Assembly (NCBI GenBank): GCA_963724435.1
Contig: CAVRUN010000004.1
Span: 62,001 to 126,000 of the forward strand
From: AP-15 sp963724435
GTDB lineage: Bacteria > Pseudomonadota > Alphaproteobacteria > ATCC43930 > CGMCC-115725
Direction of reading: 5' to 3'
Length of the DNA stretch: 64,000 bases
Below the pieces are notes generated by a model. The model was not told the DNA's origin. It ran no database searches and worked only from the letters and a program-made list of their open reading frames with translations. Within the stretch, counting starts at the first letter, position 1, and every line of letters begins with the position of its first letter. Positions 27,631 to 37,255 of the stretch are shown one piece after another. Both the position numbers and the translations under genes were made by a program.

Positions 27631-28923
27631 GTGAAGCCGCCGTTAAAGATCGCCGTCGCCGGGCTCGGCACCGTGGGCGCCGGCACGTTGAAATTACTTC
27701 AGGACCAGGCCGAGATGCTGGCCGAGCGCAGCGGCCGACGCCTTGTCGTGACGGCGGTATCGGCCCGAGACCGGCGCCGAGACCGCGGTGTCGAGCTGTC
27801 GGCGGTGCGCTGGTACGAAGATGCATCGGCAATGGCCGCCGATCCCGAAGTCGACGTTGTCGTCGAGCTGATCGGCGGCGCCGACGGCATTGCCGCGCGC
27901 GTCGTCGAAGCCGCTCTCGCGCATGGCAAGCACGTCGTCACGGCAAACAAGGCGCTGATGGCGCATCATGGCACGCGGCTCGCCGCCCACGCCGAGGAAC
28001 TCGGGCTCGCCCTGTCCTTCGAGGCGTCGGTTGCCGGCGGCATTCCGGTAATCAAGACCTTGCGCGAAGGGCTCGCCGGCAACCGGCTGCGGCGCGTTTA
28101 TGGGATCCTGAACGGCACGTCGAATTACATTCTGACCACAATGCGCGAGACCGGGCGCGAATTCGCCGAGGTGTTGGCCGAGGCGCAGAAGCTCGGCTAT
28201 GCCGAAGCCGATCCGAGCTTTGACATCGATGGGGTCGACGCCTCGCACAAATTGGCGATTTTGGCGAGCGTGGGATTTGGCCGCCCGGTCGATCTCGCCG
28301 GCGTCTACACCGAAGGCATCCGGCATGTCTCACGGCTCGACATCGATTTCGCCGAGGAGCTCGGATATCGCATCAAGCTGCTTGGCATCGCCCGATTGAC
28401 CGATGACGGGATCGAGCAGCGCGTTCACCCGTGCATGGTCCCGCGCGCCACGCCGATCGCGGCAGTCGAGGGGGTTTACAACGCTGTCGTCGCGGAGGGC
28501 GATTTTGTCGGCCGGGTGGTCCTCGAAGGGCGCGGCGCCGGCGCCTTTCCGACGGCTTCTGCGGTGGCCGCCGATCTCGTCGACATCGCTGCCGGACGCC
28601 GGGTGTTTGCGTTCGGCATCCCGACGACTGCGTTACGCCACCTCCCCGGCGTGCCGATCGAGCGCCACCAAAGCGCTTATTACATAAGGCTGATGGTGGT
28701 CGACCAGCCGGGCGTCATCGCCGATGTCGCCGCGGCATTGCGGGATGAAGAAGTGTCGCTCGAATCGATGATCCAGCGTGGCCGCGCCCCCGGCGAGGCC
28801 GTGCCGGTCGTTCTTACCACCCATACCACCATCGAAGCGGCGATGCGCCGGGCGCTCACCCGAATCGAGAAACTCGACAGCGTGCTCGAACCGCCCCGCA
28901 TGATCCGCATCGAAGATTTTTAG
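27631..28923 (+). CDS. hom: Homoserine dehydrogenase
   Basis: 430 residues from a GTG start. The NAD(P) site is AVAGLGTVGAG at residues 8-18. The catalytic segment includes VTANKALMA, SFEASVAGGIPVIKTL, GILNGTSNYILT and EADPSFDIDGVDASHKLAI with the conserved Lys. Residues 350-430 form a C-terminal ACT domain, as in single-function Hom proteins regulated by threonine. It reduces aspartate semialdehyde to homoserine on the way to threonine and methionine. The gene is 170 bp past the lipoprotein gene. Confidence 0.93.
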   Translation: MKPPLKIAVAGLGTVGAGTLKLLQDQAEMLAERSGRRLVVTAVSARDRRRDRGVELSAVRWYEDASAMAADPEVDVVVELIGGADGIAARVVEAALAHGKHVVTANKALMAHHGTRLAAHAEELGLALSFEASVAGGIPVIKTLREGLAGNRLRRVYGILNGTSNYILTTMRETGREFAEVLAEAQKLGYAEADPSFDIDGVDASHKLAILASVGFGRPVDLAGVYTEGIRHVSRLDIDFAEELGYRIKLLGIARLTDDGIEQRVHPCMVPRATPIAAVEGVYNAVVAEGDFVGRVVLEGRGAGAFPTASAVAADLVDIAAGRRVFAFGIPTTALRHLPGVPIERHQSAYYIRLMVVDQPGVIADVAAALRDEEVSLESMIQRGRAPGEAVPVVLTTHTTIEAAMRRALTRIEKLDSVLEPPRMIRIEDF

Positions 28924-29024
28924 CACCGGGTGCACCGGATCGACGATTCGGGCGCGATAGAAGCCGTTGTTTGCTCGGTCGCGCGTCTACCGAGCCTTGC
29001 TGCTGGTCAACGGACCGCTCTCAG

Positions 29025-30104
29025 CTAAGTTGGGTTAATCTGGAGCAATTTCGCAGCAGTCCCGCCGAGCATCGCAATGCGGTCCGCATCATTGAGATTC
29101 GGGGTGTTGAGGATGTGGTCGACGGCGACTTTGGTCCATGGAAAGGGATAGTCGGTTCCCATCACGATCTGGCTGAAGCCAACTTCGGCGATCAAATGGC
29201 GCAGCCCCTCTGAGGTAAAGACCATCGAGTCGTAATAGAGGTCCTTGAGGTACTCAGTCGGTTTCTTCTTGAGCGTCCGTGTACAACGGGCTGGGAAGGT
29301 CAAGCAGCCCTGGTCCGAGCGCGCCGCGTATGACGGCAGATAACCACCGGCATGGGCGGCGCAAATCTTCAAACCCGGATACGCGTCGAGCGTGCCCTCA
29401 AAGATCAGATGCGACAGCGCGATCGTGGTCTCGAGCGGGTTGCCGATGACGTTCTCGAGCACACCATTGCCTTTAAGCCGGCCGGTCGCCGCTATCTCTG
29501 GCGTCCCTTGCGGGTGGATGAAAATCAGCACACCGAGCTCTTCGGCTTTGGCCCAGAACGGGTGCAATTTCGGATCGGACAGCTCCATGCCATTGACGCT
29601 GCCCCCGATCAAGGCCCCGCGCATGCCGAGCCGCTTTGCCGCATCGTCGAGCTGCTCGGCTGCAAGCTCCGGATGCTGCAATGCCACTGACGCCATGCCG
29701 ACAAAGCGATCTGGATGCGCTGCGCAGATCTCGGCGAGCTTTTCGTTCTGGAGCTTGACAATTTGCCGGGCGAGATCGGGGTCGGCCTTATACCAAAACA
29801 CCGGGTTGAGGCTCAGGGCTTCCATATCGATGCCCTGCTCGTCCATCACCTTGATGCGGTCCTCGGTCACGACCAAGGTTTCGAGCGGCACCTTGCGTCC
29901 CATCAGCGCCATCGCTTCCGGCACTTCGCAATGGGCGTGCACGTCGATGGTTTTTACCCGTTTGCCATTGACAACCACCACTCGCCGGCGCTCGGTCGGG
30001 GATGGCTGCGCCAGTGCCCGACGCGTCATTGCGCAACTGACGAAGGCTAGGCTCGCCGCTGCGCCAGCGGCATGGCCGAGAAATTTGCGGCGGCTTGCCT
30101 GCAT
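29025..30104 (-). CDS. Tat-exported amidohydrolase (ACMSD-like Amidohydro_2)
   Basis: 359 residues from the ATG at 30104, with GGGGGA upstream; a longer frame to 30167 lacks such a site. SRRKFLGHAAGAAASL is a twin-arginine export signal. The metal centre shows DVHAH near residue 50, IHPQG, AHAGG and the Asp in MGTDYPFPW. The family includes decarboxylases and hydrolases of aromatic or cyclic acids. Export to the periplasm is unusual for ACMSD itself, so a different carboxylic acid substrate is likely. No partner gene is adjacent. Confidence 0.83.
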   Translation of the reverse strand: MQASRRKFLGHAAGAAASLAFVSCAMTRRALAQPSPTERRRVVVVNGKRVKTIDVHAHCEVPEAMALMGRKVPLETLVVTEDRIKVMDEQGIDMEALSLNPVFWYKADPDLARQIVKLQNEKLAEICAAHPDRFVGMASVALQHPELAAEQLDDAAKRLGMRGALIGGSVNGMELSDPKLHPFWAKAEELGVLIFIHPQGTPEIAATGRLKGNGVLENVIGNPLETTIALSHLIFEGTLDAYPGLKICAAHAGGYLPSYAARSDQGCLTFPARCTRTLKKKPTEYLKDLYYDSMVFTSEGLRHLIAEVGFSQIVMGTDYPFPWTKVAVDHILNTPNLNDADRIAMLGGTAAKLLQINPT

Positions 30105-30429
30105 TGGTATTCCCCCCGAAGTTTTTTGTGTGTCGCGGTTCTGGCGACGTGGCCCGAGAACGGCCAAAGCAGCCGCGCCGCCTGAAGGCTACTGACCAAA
30201 CCAGTTTGTGCGCTAGCGTTTATCGAATGTCCAGGAGCCGCCCATCACACCAAGCTCCGGTCGTACTGCAGACTTTTGCGTTAGGCCCGGCGGATTGTGG
30301 CACACGTTAAACCGCATAGAGGCAAAAATGAGTAGGCCGCGGTCTCCGGTGGGATACGGTATCGTCAGAAGTCGCGGGGATATTTTACCGTCGGGCTTCT
30401 GATAATTTGATATCGGAAATGAGCGACGG
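30105..30429. other. Noncoding divergent promoter region
   Basis: About 325 bases between the Tat-exported amidohydrolase and the DUF1800 gene, which point away from each other. Both promoters should lie here. No recognisable operator or RNA was seen. Confidence 0.45.
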
Positions 30430-31845
30430 ATGACGCCGATGGCGCGGGATCCGGAGAAAGCGGCACTAGCACTGCATCGGTTCGGATTTGGCCCGCATTC
30501 TGGGACGATCGCGGCGATCGCATCCGACCCGCAGGGAGCTGTTTCGGCTGAACTTGATCGGCCGAACGCCGGGCAGATCGTCAATACCGAGCTGTTAAGC
30601 AGCGACGGCGCGTTTCGCGCGGTTTTCGAGTTCAACGCGACCCGCGCAGCGGAGGCGAAGCTCGCGCGGCTTGGTCGCGCAGCGGATCAGTCGAGCATGG
30701 AACCCGCTACCGAGACAGCCGACATGCCGGATTCGGACGGGACCCGCCCGCTGCCGCTGCCCCGTCGAATCTTTTTTGCTGAGGCCAAGGCGCGGATCGA
30801 TGCCGCGCGCGAGGCTGAGATCGGCTTTGTCGAGCGCCTGGTGTGGTTCTGGTCGAACCATTTTTGCGTCAGCCTCGACGCCTCGGTCATGGCCGGCGGC
30901 TACGAACGCGAAGCGATCCGCCCGCACGTGCTCGGCCGCTTTGTGGACATGCTGATTGCCGCCGAGAGCCATCCGGCAATGCTGATCTATTTGAACAACG
31001 CTCAATCGATCGGCCCGGACTCGGTCGCCGGGATCAATCGCAGCAAGGGCCTCAACGAAAACTTCGCGCGCGAGCTTCTGGAATTGCATACACTCGGCGT
31101 GCGCACCGGTTACACCCAGGCGGATGTAGTCGATTTCGCAAAGGTGCTCACTGGCTGGACCTTGCGGCCGGCCGTAAACGATCCCGACATTGGCGGCCAG
31201 TTTGTGTTTATCCGGCGCGCGCACGAGCCGGGCGCAGAGACGGTGCTTGGAAAGGCGTATCCCGACAACGGCGCCGCGCAAGGGCGCGCGGTACTCGCCG
31301 ACCTCGCCCGCCATCCCGCAACCGCCACGCACATCGCCACCAAGCTGGCGATCCATTTCATCAGCGACGACCCACCTCCCCCGCTGATCGATCGCCTCGC
31401 AAAGTGCTTTCGCGAAACCGACGGGGACCTAAAGAAGGTTTCGAATACGCTGGTCACGGCTCCCGAAGCCTGGATGTCGCAGCGGGTCAAGCTGAAGCGC
31501 CCGGGCGAATGGCTCGTTGCGGCGTTGCGCGCCACTGGTCAGGCCATTGACATCCGTCGCGTGATAGGCGCCCAGGCGCTGCTTGGTGAACCACTGTGGC
31601 GGCCGCCCGCGCCCAAGGGCTTTGCCGACGACAATGCCGCCTGGCTCGACGGCCTGGCTGGACGCCTGGAGATCGCAAACGCGTTTGCCCAGCGCTTCGG
31701 GCCATCGCTCGATGCGACAGCCGTAATGGATACGGCACTCGGACCTCTCGCTTCGATCGAGACGCGCCAAGCGATCGCGCATGCCGAAAGCCGGCCGCAA
31801 GCGCTGACGCTGGCACTAATGGCTCCCGAATTTCTCCGCAGGTGA
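30430..31845 (+). CDS. DUF1800 domain protein
   Basis: 471 residues. DUF1800 features are the start ALALHRFGFGPHSG, FVERLVWFWSNHFCVS, GLNENFARELLELHTLG, VVDFAKVLTGWT and the C-terminal LMAPEFLRR. The function of the family is not settled; members usually pair with a DUF1501 protein and are found in surface or cell-division contexts. Its stop is five bases before the DUF1501 start, so translation is probably coupled. It lacks a clear signal peptide, whereas the partner has one. Confidence 0.85.
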   Translation: MTPMARDPEKAALALHRFGFGPHSGTIAAIASDPQGAVSAELDRPNAGQIVNTELLSSDGAFRAVFEFNATRAAEAKLARLGRAADQSSMEPATETADMPDSDGTRPLPLPRRIFFAEAKARIDAAREAEIGFVERLVWFWSNHFCVSLDASVMAGGYEREAIRPHVLGRFVDMLIAAESHPAMLIYLNNAQSIGPDSVAGINRSKGLNENFARELLELHTLGVRTGYTQADVVDFAKVLTGWTLRPAVNDPDIGGQFVFIRRAHEPGAETVLGKAYPDNGAAQGRAVLADLARHPATATHIATKLAIHFISDDPPPPLIDRLAKCFRETDGDLKKVSNTLVTAPEAWMSQRVKLKRPGEWLVAALRATGQAIDIRRVIGAQALLGEPLWRPPAPKGFADDNAAWLDGLAGRLEIANAFAQRFGPSLDATAVMDTALGPLASIETRQAIAHAESRPQALTLALMAPEFLRR

Positions 31846-31850
31846 CCATT

Positions 31851-33099
31851 ATGTTGGCATCCAGCGCCCCAAGCCGACGCGGACTGCTCGCCAGCACCGG
31901 GATTTTATTCGCCTGGGCCCAGCTTCCTCGCGTCGCGCGCGGCGGAGGCCGCGATCCGCGCTTTCTCGCGATCGTGCTGCGCGGTGCGCTTGACGGGCTT
32001 GCCGTTGCAGCACCGGTGGGCGACCCGCACTGGCGCGAACTGCGCGGCGAGGATGCTCTAACGCTTGATGGTGCATCGCCGGGCTTGCGGCTCGACGGAG
32101 GGTTTGCGCTTAACCCGGCAATGCCGAGCCTGCATGAGTTCTATCGGCACGGGCACGCAACGATCGTGCATGCGGTGGCAACACCCTACCGCGACCGCTC
32201 GCATTTTGACGGACAGGACGTGCTGCAGACCGGGGCAACCAAACCGGGGGCTCTGGACACTGGCTGGCTCAACCGTGCACTGGCGTCGTTGGCATCCGAG
32301 GGATCGGCCGATCCCCATCGACGCGAGGCCTTGGCGATCGGGCCGGTAACGCCGCTGATCATGCGCGGCCCCGCACCGGTGCTATCGTGGCAGCCGCCGC
32401 GCCTGCCGCCGGCCAGCGACGAGACAACGCTCCGTCTGCTCGATCTCTATCGCCATACCGACCCGGTTTTCGCGCGGGTTCTTGAAGAGCGTATCGGGAT
32501 CACCGCCGTGGCACATGCCGGCGGTATCGATCAGACGCCGCCGAAAGGCAGCACGGCCGACCGACCTGGCAGCATCGCTCAGATGCGCGGCTATTTCGTC
32601 GAGGCTGCGGCCACTGCCGCGAAATTTCTTGCCCAGCCAGCCGGCCCGCGCGTCGGTGCGCTCGCCTTCGACGGTTGGGACACTCATGCCAACGAGGGGC
32701 CGGTCAAGGGCCGGCTCACCCTTCTGTTGGGCGCTCGACGACGCCATGGCGGCGATTGCCGCCAATATCGGCGATGCCTGGCGCGAAACGGTCGTTGTCG
32801 TCATCACCGAGTTCGGTCGCACCGCGCATATCAACGGCAGTGGCGGCACCGACCACGGGACCGCGACCGTTGCCCTGCTCGCCGGCGGCGCCTTAAAGGG
32901 CGGTCGGGTCATCGCCGATTGGCCCGGCCTCAAAAACTCCGATCTCTACCAGGGCCGCGATTTGAGACCGACGACCGATCTGCGGGCGGTGCTAAAGGGG
33001 CTTCTGAGAGACCATCTGCGGGTCAACGAGCCGACGCTCGCGACCGCGGTCTTCCCCGACAGCGCCGGGGTGCGACCGATGCCGGATCTCATTGCCTGA
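31851..33099 (+). pseudogene. DUF1501 domain protein, frameshifted
   Basis: Starts with SAPSRRGLLASTG, a Tat-type signal, and follows the DUF1501 pattern: LAIVLRGALDGLAVAAP, SLHEFYRHGHATIVHAVATPY, RSHFDGQDVLQTG, GWDTHANEG and, in the second frame, VVVVITEFGRTAHINGSGG-TDHG, then LYQGRDLRPTTDLRAVLKG. The frames join at the GGG near 32729-32731, where one extra G would explain the break; total length is a multiple of three plus one. The continuing second frame runs to 33099. This could be a real pseudogene or a homopolymer assembly error, since the partner DUF1800 gene is intact. Confidence 0.7.
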
Positions 33100-33139
33100 G
33101 CGCCTACTACCGGACTTTAATTCTCTGCCATCGATAAGC

Positions 33140-33216
33140 TGGCGACCCCGGCAGGACTCGAACCTGCGACCACTCGCTTAGAAGGCGAGTGCTCTATCCA
33201 ACTGAGCTACGGGGCC
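33140..33216 (-). tRNA. tRNA-Arg (anticodon TCT)
   Basis: On the minus strand a 77-base cloverleaf starts GGCCCCG and ends CGGGGTCG-CCA, with the D arm GCTC-AGTTGGATA-GAGC, the anticodon arm CTCGC-CTTCTAA-GCGAG (anticodon TCT) and T arm GCAGG-TTCGAGT-CCTGC. The terminal CCA is encoded. Confidence 0.95.
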
Positions 33217-33244
33217 ACTGCGCCTCGGACATCTCGGATAAGAA

Positions 33245-33550
33245 TCAGGGCCGGACCCGATCATAACGGAAATTGTCCGCATAACTCTTCGGTTTTTCAC
33301 TAATCGGATGCGGCTCGATCACCGTGTAGCTGAGCCCCTGCCGGTCGGCGAAGGCCATGGCCTCTTCGACCGTGTCAAACGTCAAGCTCACCTCGTTGAG
33401 GGTGTCGTCGGCGCTGGTCCAGCCCATCAGCGGGTCGCGCGAGCGGCTGGTCACCGGCTCGAATTCAAGCACCCATTTGCGGGTCCCTCGGCGCCCCGAC
33501 TGCATCGCCGTTTTGGTCGGCCGGTAAATTCGCGCCTGCGCCACCGCCAC
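33245..33550 (-). CDS. NADH dehydrogenase accessory subunit, NDUFS4/ETC complex I type
   Basis: 101 residues from a GTG at 33550, chosen because GGAG sits six bases upstream; TTG and GTG codons nearby extend it slightly. The pattern ARIYRPTKTAMQSG, RKWVLEFEP, DPLMGWTSADDT and EAMAFADRQGLSYTVIEP matches the 18-kDa complex I subunit of mitochondria and Alphaproteobacteria. It would stabilise the peripheral arm of complex I at the cytoplasmic membrane. It lies between tRNA-Pro and tRNA-Arg on the same strand. The other nuo genes are not here, as is usual for this stand-alone gene. Confidence 0.88.
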   Translation of the reverse strand: MAVAQARIYRPTKTAMQSGRRGTRKWVLEFEPVTSRSRDPLMGWTSADDTLNEVSLTFDTVEEAMAFADRQGLSYTVIEPHPISEKPKSYADNFRYDRVRP

Positions 33551-33597
33551 CCCCAACTCCAAGCCCGAGCCGTTAAAGCTGGGCGTCAGCGCCGCGT

Positions 33598-33674
<77 letters not shown>

Positions 33675-33778
33675 CCTCGCGGACCCGGAGCTTTTAAACG
33701 GTTGGCGCGGATCGCGCAACCAGACCGCCACGGCGGCAGCGGTCTGTCCTGTCGGTTATTACCTGTTCTGCCGGTTGG

Positions 33779-34300
33779 TTACGCTGCGGCTGTGGCTGCG
33801 GTCCGGCGCGGGATGTCGTCGCCGATCTCCATCAGCACGCGCAATGTCTCGCGGCCGCGCGACAATCGCGAGCGCACAGTGCCGATCGGAATGCCGAGGA
33901 TTGTCGCGACCTCCTCGTAACGCATGCCTTCGAGTCCGACCAGCAGGATCACTTGACGCTGTTCGTCAGGCAGGCGAGCCAACGCCCGCTCGAGGTCGCG
34001 CAGCTGCAGCGATGCCCCGGCGCTGGCATCGACGGTCAGCGCCGAAGCCACCTCCTCGACGGGGATTGCGGCGCCCTCGCGCACCCCGCGCCGGACGTCG
34101 TTGACATGCTGATTATGCAGGATCGTAAAGAGCCAAGCGCGCAGATCGGTCCCGGGTTGCCACAAATGCTGTTTGGAAATCGCGCGCACGAGACAGCTCT
34201 GCACCAGATCGTCAGCGCGCGCGGCATCCCTGGTCAGAGCCCGCGCATAGCGGCGCAGGCGGGGGATTTCGGTCTCGACGAGGCGCGCGAAATCAGTCAT
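33779..34300 (-). CDS. ECF-type RNA polymerase sigma factor
   Basis: 173 residues from the ATG at 34300, with GGTGG just upstream. Region 2 reads RLRRYARALTRDAARADDLVQSCLVRA and TDLRAWLFTILHNQHVNDVRR; region 4 reads ALARLPDEQRQVILLVGLEGMRYEEVATILGIPIGTVRSRLSRGR. It should direct polymerase to a small stress regulon. No anti-sigma factor gene, and no NepR/PhyR pair, is adjacent. The upstream region shares a GGTAA motif array with cydA, so autoregulation or shared control is possible (inference). Confidence 0.9.
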   Translation of the reverse strand: MTDFARLVETEIPRLRRYARALTRDAARADDLVQSCLVRAISKQHLWQPGTDLRAWLFTILHNQHVNDVRRGVREGAAIPVEEVASALTVDASAGASLQLRDLERALARLPDEQRQVILLVGLEGMRYEEVATILGIPIGTVRSRLSRGRETLRVLMEIGDDIPRRTAATAAA

Positions 34301-34705
34301 CAGGTCCACCCCATTTGTGTCCCGGCATTGGGTCGGTTCCCGGCCGGTGGATGGCCTCTGATATAAAGGGCGGCTGTAACCTGCTGATGTACCGGGCAAG
34401 ACCAATGGTAAAATGTTGTTGTCTTCGGTAATCGGACGTATCCGAATGGTAATCTAAGATACATTCGGTAAATGGGACCGTAACACGCCGTTCCTCTTGC
34501 CGGATTTGATCCGCACCTTGCGCGTAACTAACCTGAAAGGTGCGCATTAGGCGGCGAACTCTCATTAAAGGGGGTTGTCGGATGTCAACAAGCCACCGAT
34601 GATCTGGATGGCGAAGGGCTGCCCGCGCTCTACATCATTGAGGCCGTGATCAGCGGCAGGCCAATCAGGTGATCGACCTCCCCGGCCATTCTCTGGCGCT
34701 AGCGG
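34301..34705. other. Divergent promoter region of sigma factor and cydA
   Basis: About 400 bases between oppositely directed starts. It holds the GGTAA array (see separate entry) and a TCGGA-CGTA-TCCGA palindrome at 34432-34445. No further gene was seen; a long minus-strand frame overlapping cydA is a GC-driven shadow. Confidence 0.6.
34404..34471. promoter_or_regulatory. Array of four GGTAA motifs at 19-21 bp spacing
   Basis: GGTAA occurs at 34407, 34427, 34448 and 34467, each preceded alternately by AAT or TTC (AATGGTAA, TTCGGTAA, AATGGTAA, TTCGGTAA). The spacing of 20, 21 and 19 bases places all copies on nearly the same face of the helix. The palindrome TCGGA-N4-TCCGA lies between copies two and three. 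This is the arrangement expected for cooperative binding of a regulator. The protein is unknown; the array is about 105 bp before the sigma gene and 235 bp before cydA. Confidence 0.55.
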
Positions 34706-36133
34706 ATGATGCCAATGGACCTCACAGCGCTGTTTCTTTCCCGTTTGCAATTCGCCTTCACCGTTTCGTTCCACATCATCTTCCCGTCGTTCACGATCGG
34801 GCTGGCGGCGTGGCTGACCGTGCTCGAGGCGCTGCATCAATGGACCGGACGCGTGGCATACCGTCAGGTCTTCGAATTCTGGCTCAAGATCTTTGGTGTG
34901 GCATTCGGGCTCGGTGTCGTTTCCGGGGTCGTCATGGCGTTCCAGTTCGGCACCAATTGGAGCGTGCTGGCGCGGATGTCCGGACCGATACAGGGACCGC
35001 TGCTGTCCTACGAGACGTTTACGGCGTTTTTTCTCGAGGCCAGCTTTTTCGGGATAATGCTGTTTGGCCGTCCTCGCGTCCCGCCGTGGTTTTATCTGCT
35101 TTCGACCGCATTGGTGGCGTTGGGCACCTCGCTCTCGGCCTATTGGATCATGGCCAACAACAGCTGGATGCAAGTCCCGGTTGGCTATGCGATCGAGAAT
35201 GGGCAGTTTGCTCCTGACGACTGGTTCAAGATCTTGTTCAATCCGGTATTGTGGGTGCGCTTCCCCCACATGCTTCTCGCCTCGTATCTGACCGGCGCCT
35301 TCTGCGCTGCCGCAACTGGCGCATGGTACGTCTTGCGTCGCGAATTTGCCGCCGAGGCGCACATCATGCTGCGCATGGGGCTGTATCTGGCGGCGGTTCT
35401 CTTGCCGTTACAGCTTCTTTTCGGGCATCTCAATGGCGAGTATGTCGTTCATCACCAGCCGTCAAAGATGGCGGCGATCGAAGCCCGCTGGCATGACGAG
35501 CAGCCGGCTTCCGAGGTATTGCTGGCATGGCCCGATGTCACCCAGCGGCGAAACCTATTCGCGATCACCTTGCCCCCGCCATTGGGAAGCCTGATCAACT
35601 CCGACAGCATCACAGCGAGAGAAGTCGGCCTCGAGAGTATCCCACCGCAGAACTGGCCGCCGGTGGTGGTTCCGTTCTTCGCCTTTCGCATCATGGTGGG
35701 TTGCTGGCTGCTCATGACTTCCATCGCCTGGGTCGGATCGTATTTGCTTCACAAGCAGCGCATCGAGAGAAACCGGTTGCTGCTGTGGGCGACGTTCTTC
35801 AGCTTCCCGTTACCTTTTATAGCGACGCTAACCGGTTGGATCACCGCTGAGGTCGGGCGCCAGCCCTGGGTGGTCTACGGCGTCTTGCGAACAGCCGATG
35901 CAATGACGCCCTTCCTGACCGCCCGTACCGCGATGATCTCACTCTGCGTTTACTGCGTTGTCTATACTTTTATCTTCGCGTTCGGGACCTACTACATCTA
36001 CCGGCTATTGCGCGCCGGACCGGGTGGTGGCTTGGCTCAGCCGCCCGCCGCCGCTGTTCCCAATCGCCCAATGTCGGTGGTCGACGAGCATCACTTGGCA
36101 CCAACAGCGCCTCACCTCACGGCTGGAGAATAG
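34706..36133 (+). CDS. cydA: Cytochrome bd-type ubiquinol oxidase subunit I (CydA/CioA)
   Basis: 475 residues, with nine membrane helices expected. SRLQFAFTVSFHIIFPSF gives the axial His region of helix 1, GVVMAFQFGTNWS and WVRFPHMLLASYL follow, and GWITAEVGRQPWVVYG is the conserved late motif. The loop binding quinol is short, as in cyanide-insensitive CioA types. It oxidises ubiquinol and reduces oxygen at high affinity. It is followed two bases later by cydB, a single operon. Start codons at 34706, 34709 and 34715 are all possible. Confidence 0.93.
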   Translation: MMPMDLTALFLSRLQFAFTVSFHIIFPSFTIGLAAWLTVLEALHQWTGRVAYRQVFEFWLKIFGVAFGLGVVSGVVMAFQFGTNWSVLARMSGPIQGPLLSYETFTAFFLEASFFGIMLFGRPRVPPWFYLLSTALVALGTSLSAYWIMANNSWMQVPVGYAIENGQFAPDDWFKILFNPVLWVRFPHMLLASYLTGAFCAAATGAWYVLRREFAAEAHIMLRMGLYLAAVLLPLQLLFGHLNGEYVVHHQPSKMAAIEARWHDEQPASEVLLAWPDVTQRRNLFAITLPPPLGSLINSDSITAREVGLESIPPQNWPPVVVPFFAFRIMVGCWLLMTSIAWVGSYLLHKQRIERNRLLLWATFFSFPLPFIATLTGWITAEVGRQPWVVYGVLRTADAMTPFLTARTAMISLCVYCVVYTFIFAFGTYYIYRLLRAGPGGGLAQPPAAAVPNRPMSVVDEHHLAPTAPHLTAGE

Positions 36134-36135
36134 TC

Positions 36136-37122
36136 ATGGTCATGTTCTGGGTGGCGCTGTTAGCCCTGAGCATACTGCTTTACGTACTGCTCGACGGGTT
36201 CGATCTTGGTGTCGGAATTCTCTTTGGACTGACGCCGGGCGAGACGAGACGGCGCGCAATGTTAAGCGCGGTGGCGCCGATGTGGGACGGCAATGAGACT
36301 TGGCTCGTCGTCGCCGGCGTGATCCTTTGGGGTGCTTTCCCGATTGTCTATGCGACCTTGTTCTCAGCTTTTTATCTGCCGCTGCTGTTAATGCTGGCGG
36401 GTCTGATCCTGCGCGGCGTCGCGTTCGAATATCGTTCCAAGACTGAGAGGTTTCGCTGGATATGGGACGCGAGTTTTGCCGGAGGATCGCTCGTTGCCGC
36501 CTTTATCCAAGGCTTGACCGTCGGCGCGCTGGTGGCGGGATTGCCGATTGCCAACGGCCAATACACCGGCGGTGAGTTCGGCTGGTTACGCCCGTTTCCG
36601 ATAATCTGCGGCGTTGGGCTGGCTCTCGGTTACGCCCTTCTTGGTGCTTGCTGGCTTGTGAAAAAGGCGGAAGGCGATGTGAGGGATCGAGCCTATCGCC
36701 TGATCCCCTATTTATCGGTTGGACTGCTGCTCTTTTTGTTCGTCGTCTTCGCTTACGCGCTAGCAGAGAATCTTCGGGTCACCCACCGATGGCTCGAGCG
36801 GCCATATCTATTCGCCTTCCCGGCGATCGGTGTCATCGCCGCAATAGCACTCGCCTACAGTGTTCGTGCCCGCCGCGACGGAGTGCCCTACTACATGGTG
36901 GCGCTGATGTTCGCGGCAGCGTTCGGCACTCTGGCAATCTCGTTCTGGCCGTACATGATCCCGTTCTCGATCACGATTGCAGAGGCCGCGGCGCCCCATT
37001 CCAGCCTCGCCTTTATGTTCTGGGGCGAAGGTCTTTTTGTCTTCCCGCTGATGCTGCTCTACACCGCGATCAGCTACACCGTCTTCAGAGGCAAGGTCAA
37101 ACCGACCGCAGGGCATTACTAG
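36136..37122 (+). CDS. cydB: Cytochrome bd-type oxidase subunit II (CydB/CioB)
   Basis: 328 residues with about eight membrane helices. Diagnostic stretches are LLDGFDLGVGILFGLTP, APMWDGNETWLVVAGV, LILRGVAFEYR and FWPYMIPFSITIAEAAAP. It forms the heterodimer with CydA and stabilises haem insertion. No cydX-like small gene, and no cydDC, was found after it. Translation is probably coupled to cydA because only two bases separate the stop and start. Confidence 0.93.
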   Translation: MVMFWVALLALSILLYVLLDGFDLGVGILFGLTPGETRRRAMLSAVAPMWDGNETWLVVAGVILWGAFPIVYATLFSAFYLPLLLMLAGLILRGVAFEYRSKTERFRWIWDASFAGGSLVAAFIQGLTVGALVAGLPIANGQYTGGEFGWLRPFPIICGVGLALGYALLGACWLVKKAEGDVRDRAYRLIPYLSVGLLLFLFVVFAYALAENLRVTHRWLERPYLFAFPAIGVIAAIALAYSVRARRDGVPYYMVALMFAAAFGTLAISFWPYMIPFSITIAEAAAPHSSLAFMFWGEGLFVFPLMLLYTAISYTVFRGKVKPTAGHY

Positions 37123-37255
37123 CGCGGAGACAGGACAGGCCGGCCTGATTCCCGCGGCCATTCGCGCAGGACCACGCATCGGCGGGCCGGCTTGTCGCTC
37201 GGATGGCTCGCTTTTTGCTCGGCATCTTGGACGACTTCTATCGGAAGGGTCCGAG

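Noticed and set aside
30595..31356. 253-codon minus-strand frame opposite DUF1800
   Set aside because: Shadow of a gene with strong family similarity.
34406..34705. EcfG-type promoter (GGAAC...CGTT) for the sigma gene
   Set aside because: GGAAC occurs on the minus strand near 34490, but no matching -10 element lies at the required distance.
34565..35362. 265-codon minus-strand frame overlapping cydA
   Set aside because: Charged low-complexity shadow of cydA; no ribosome site.
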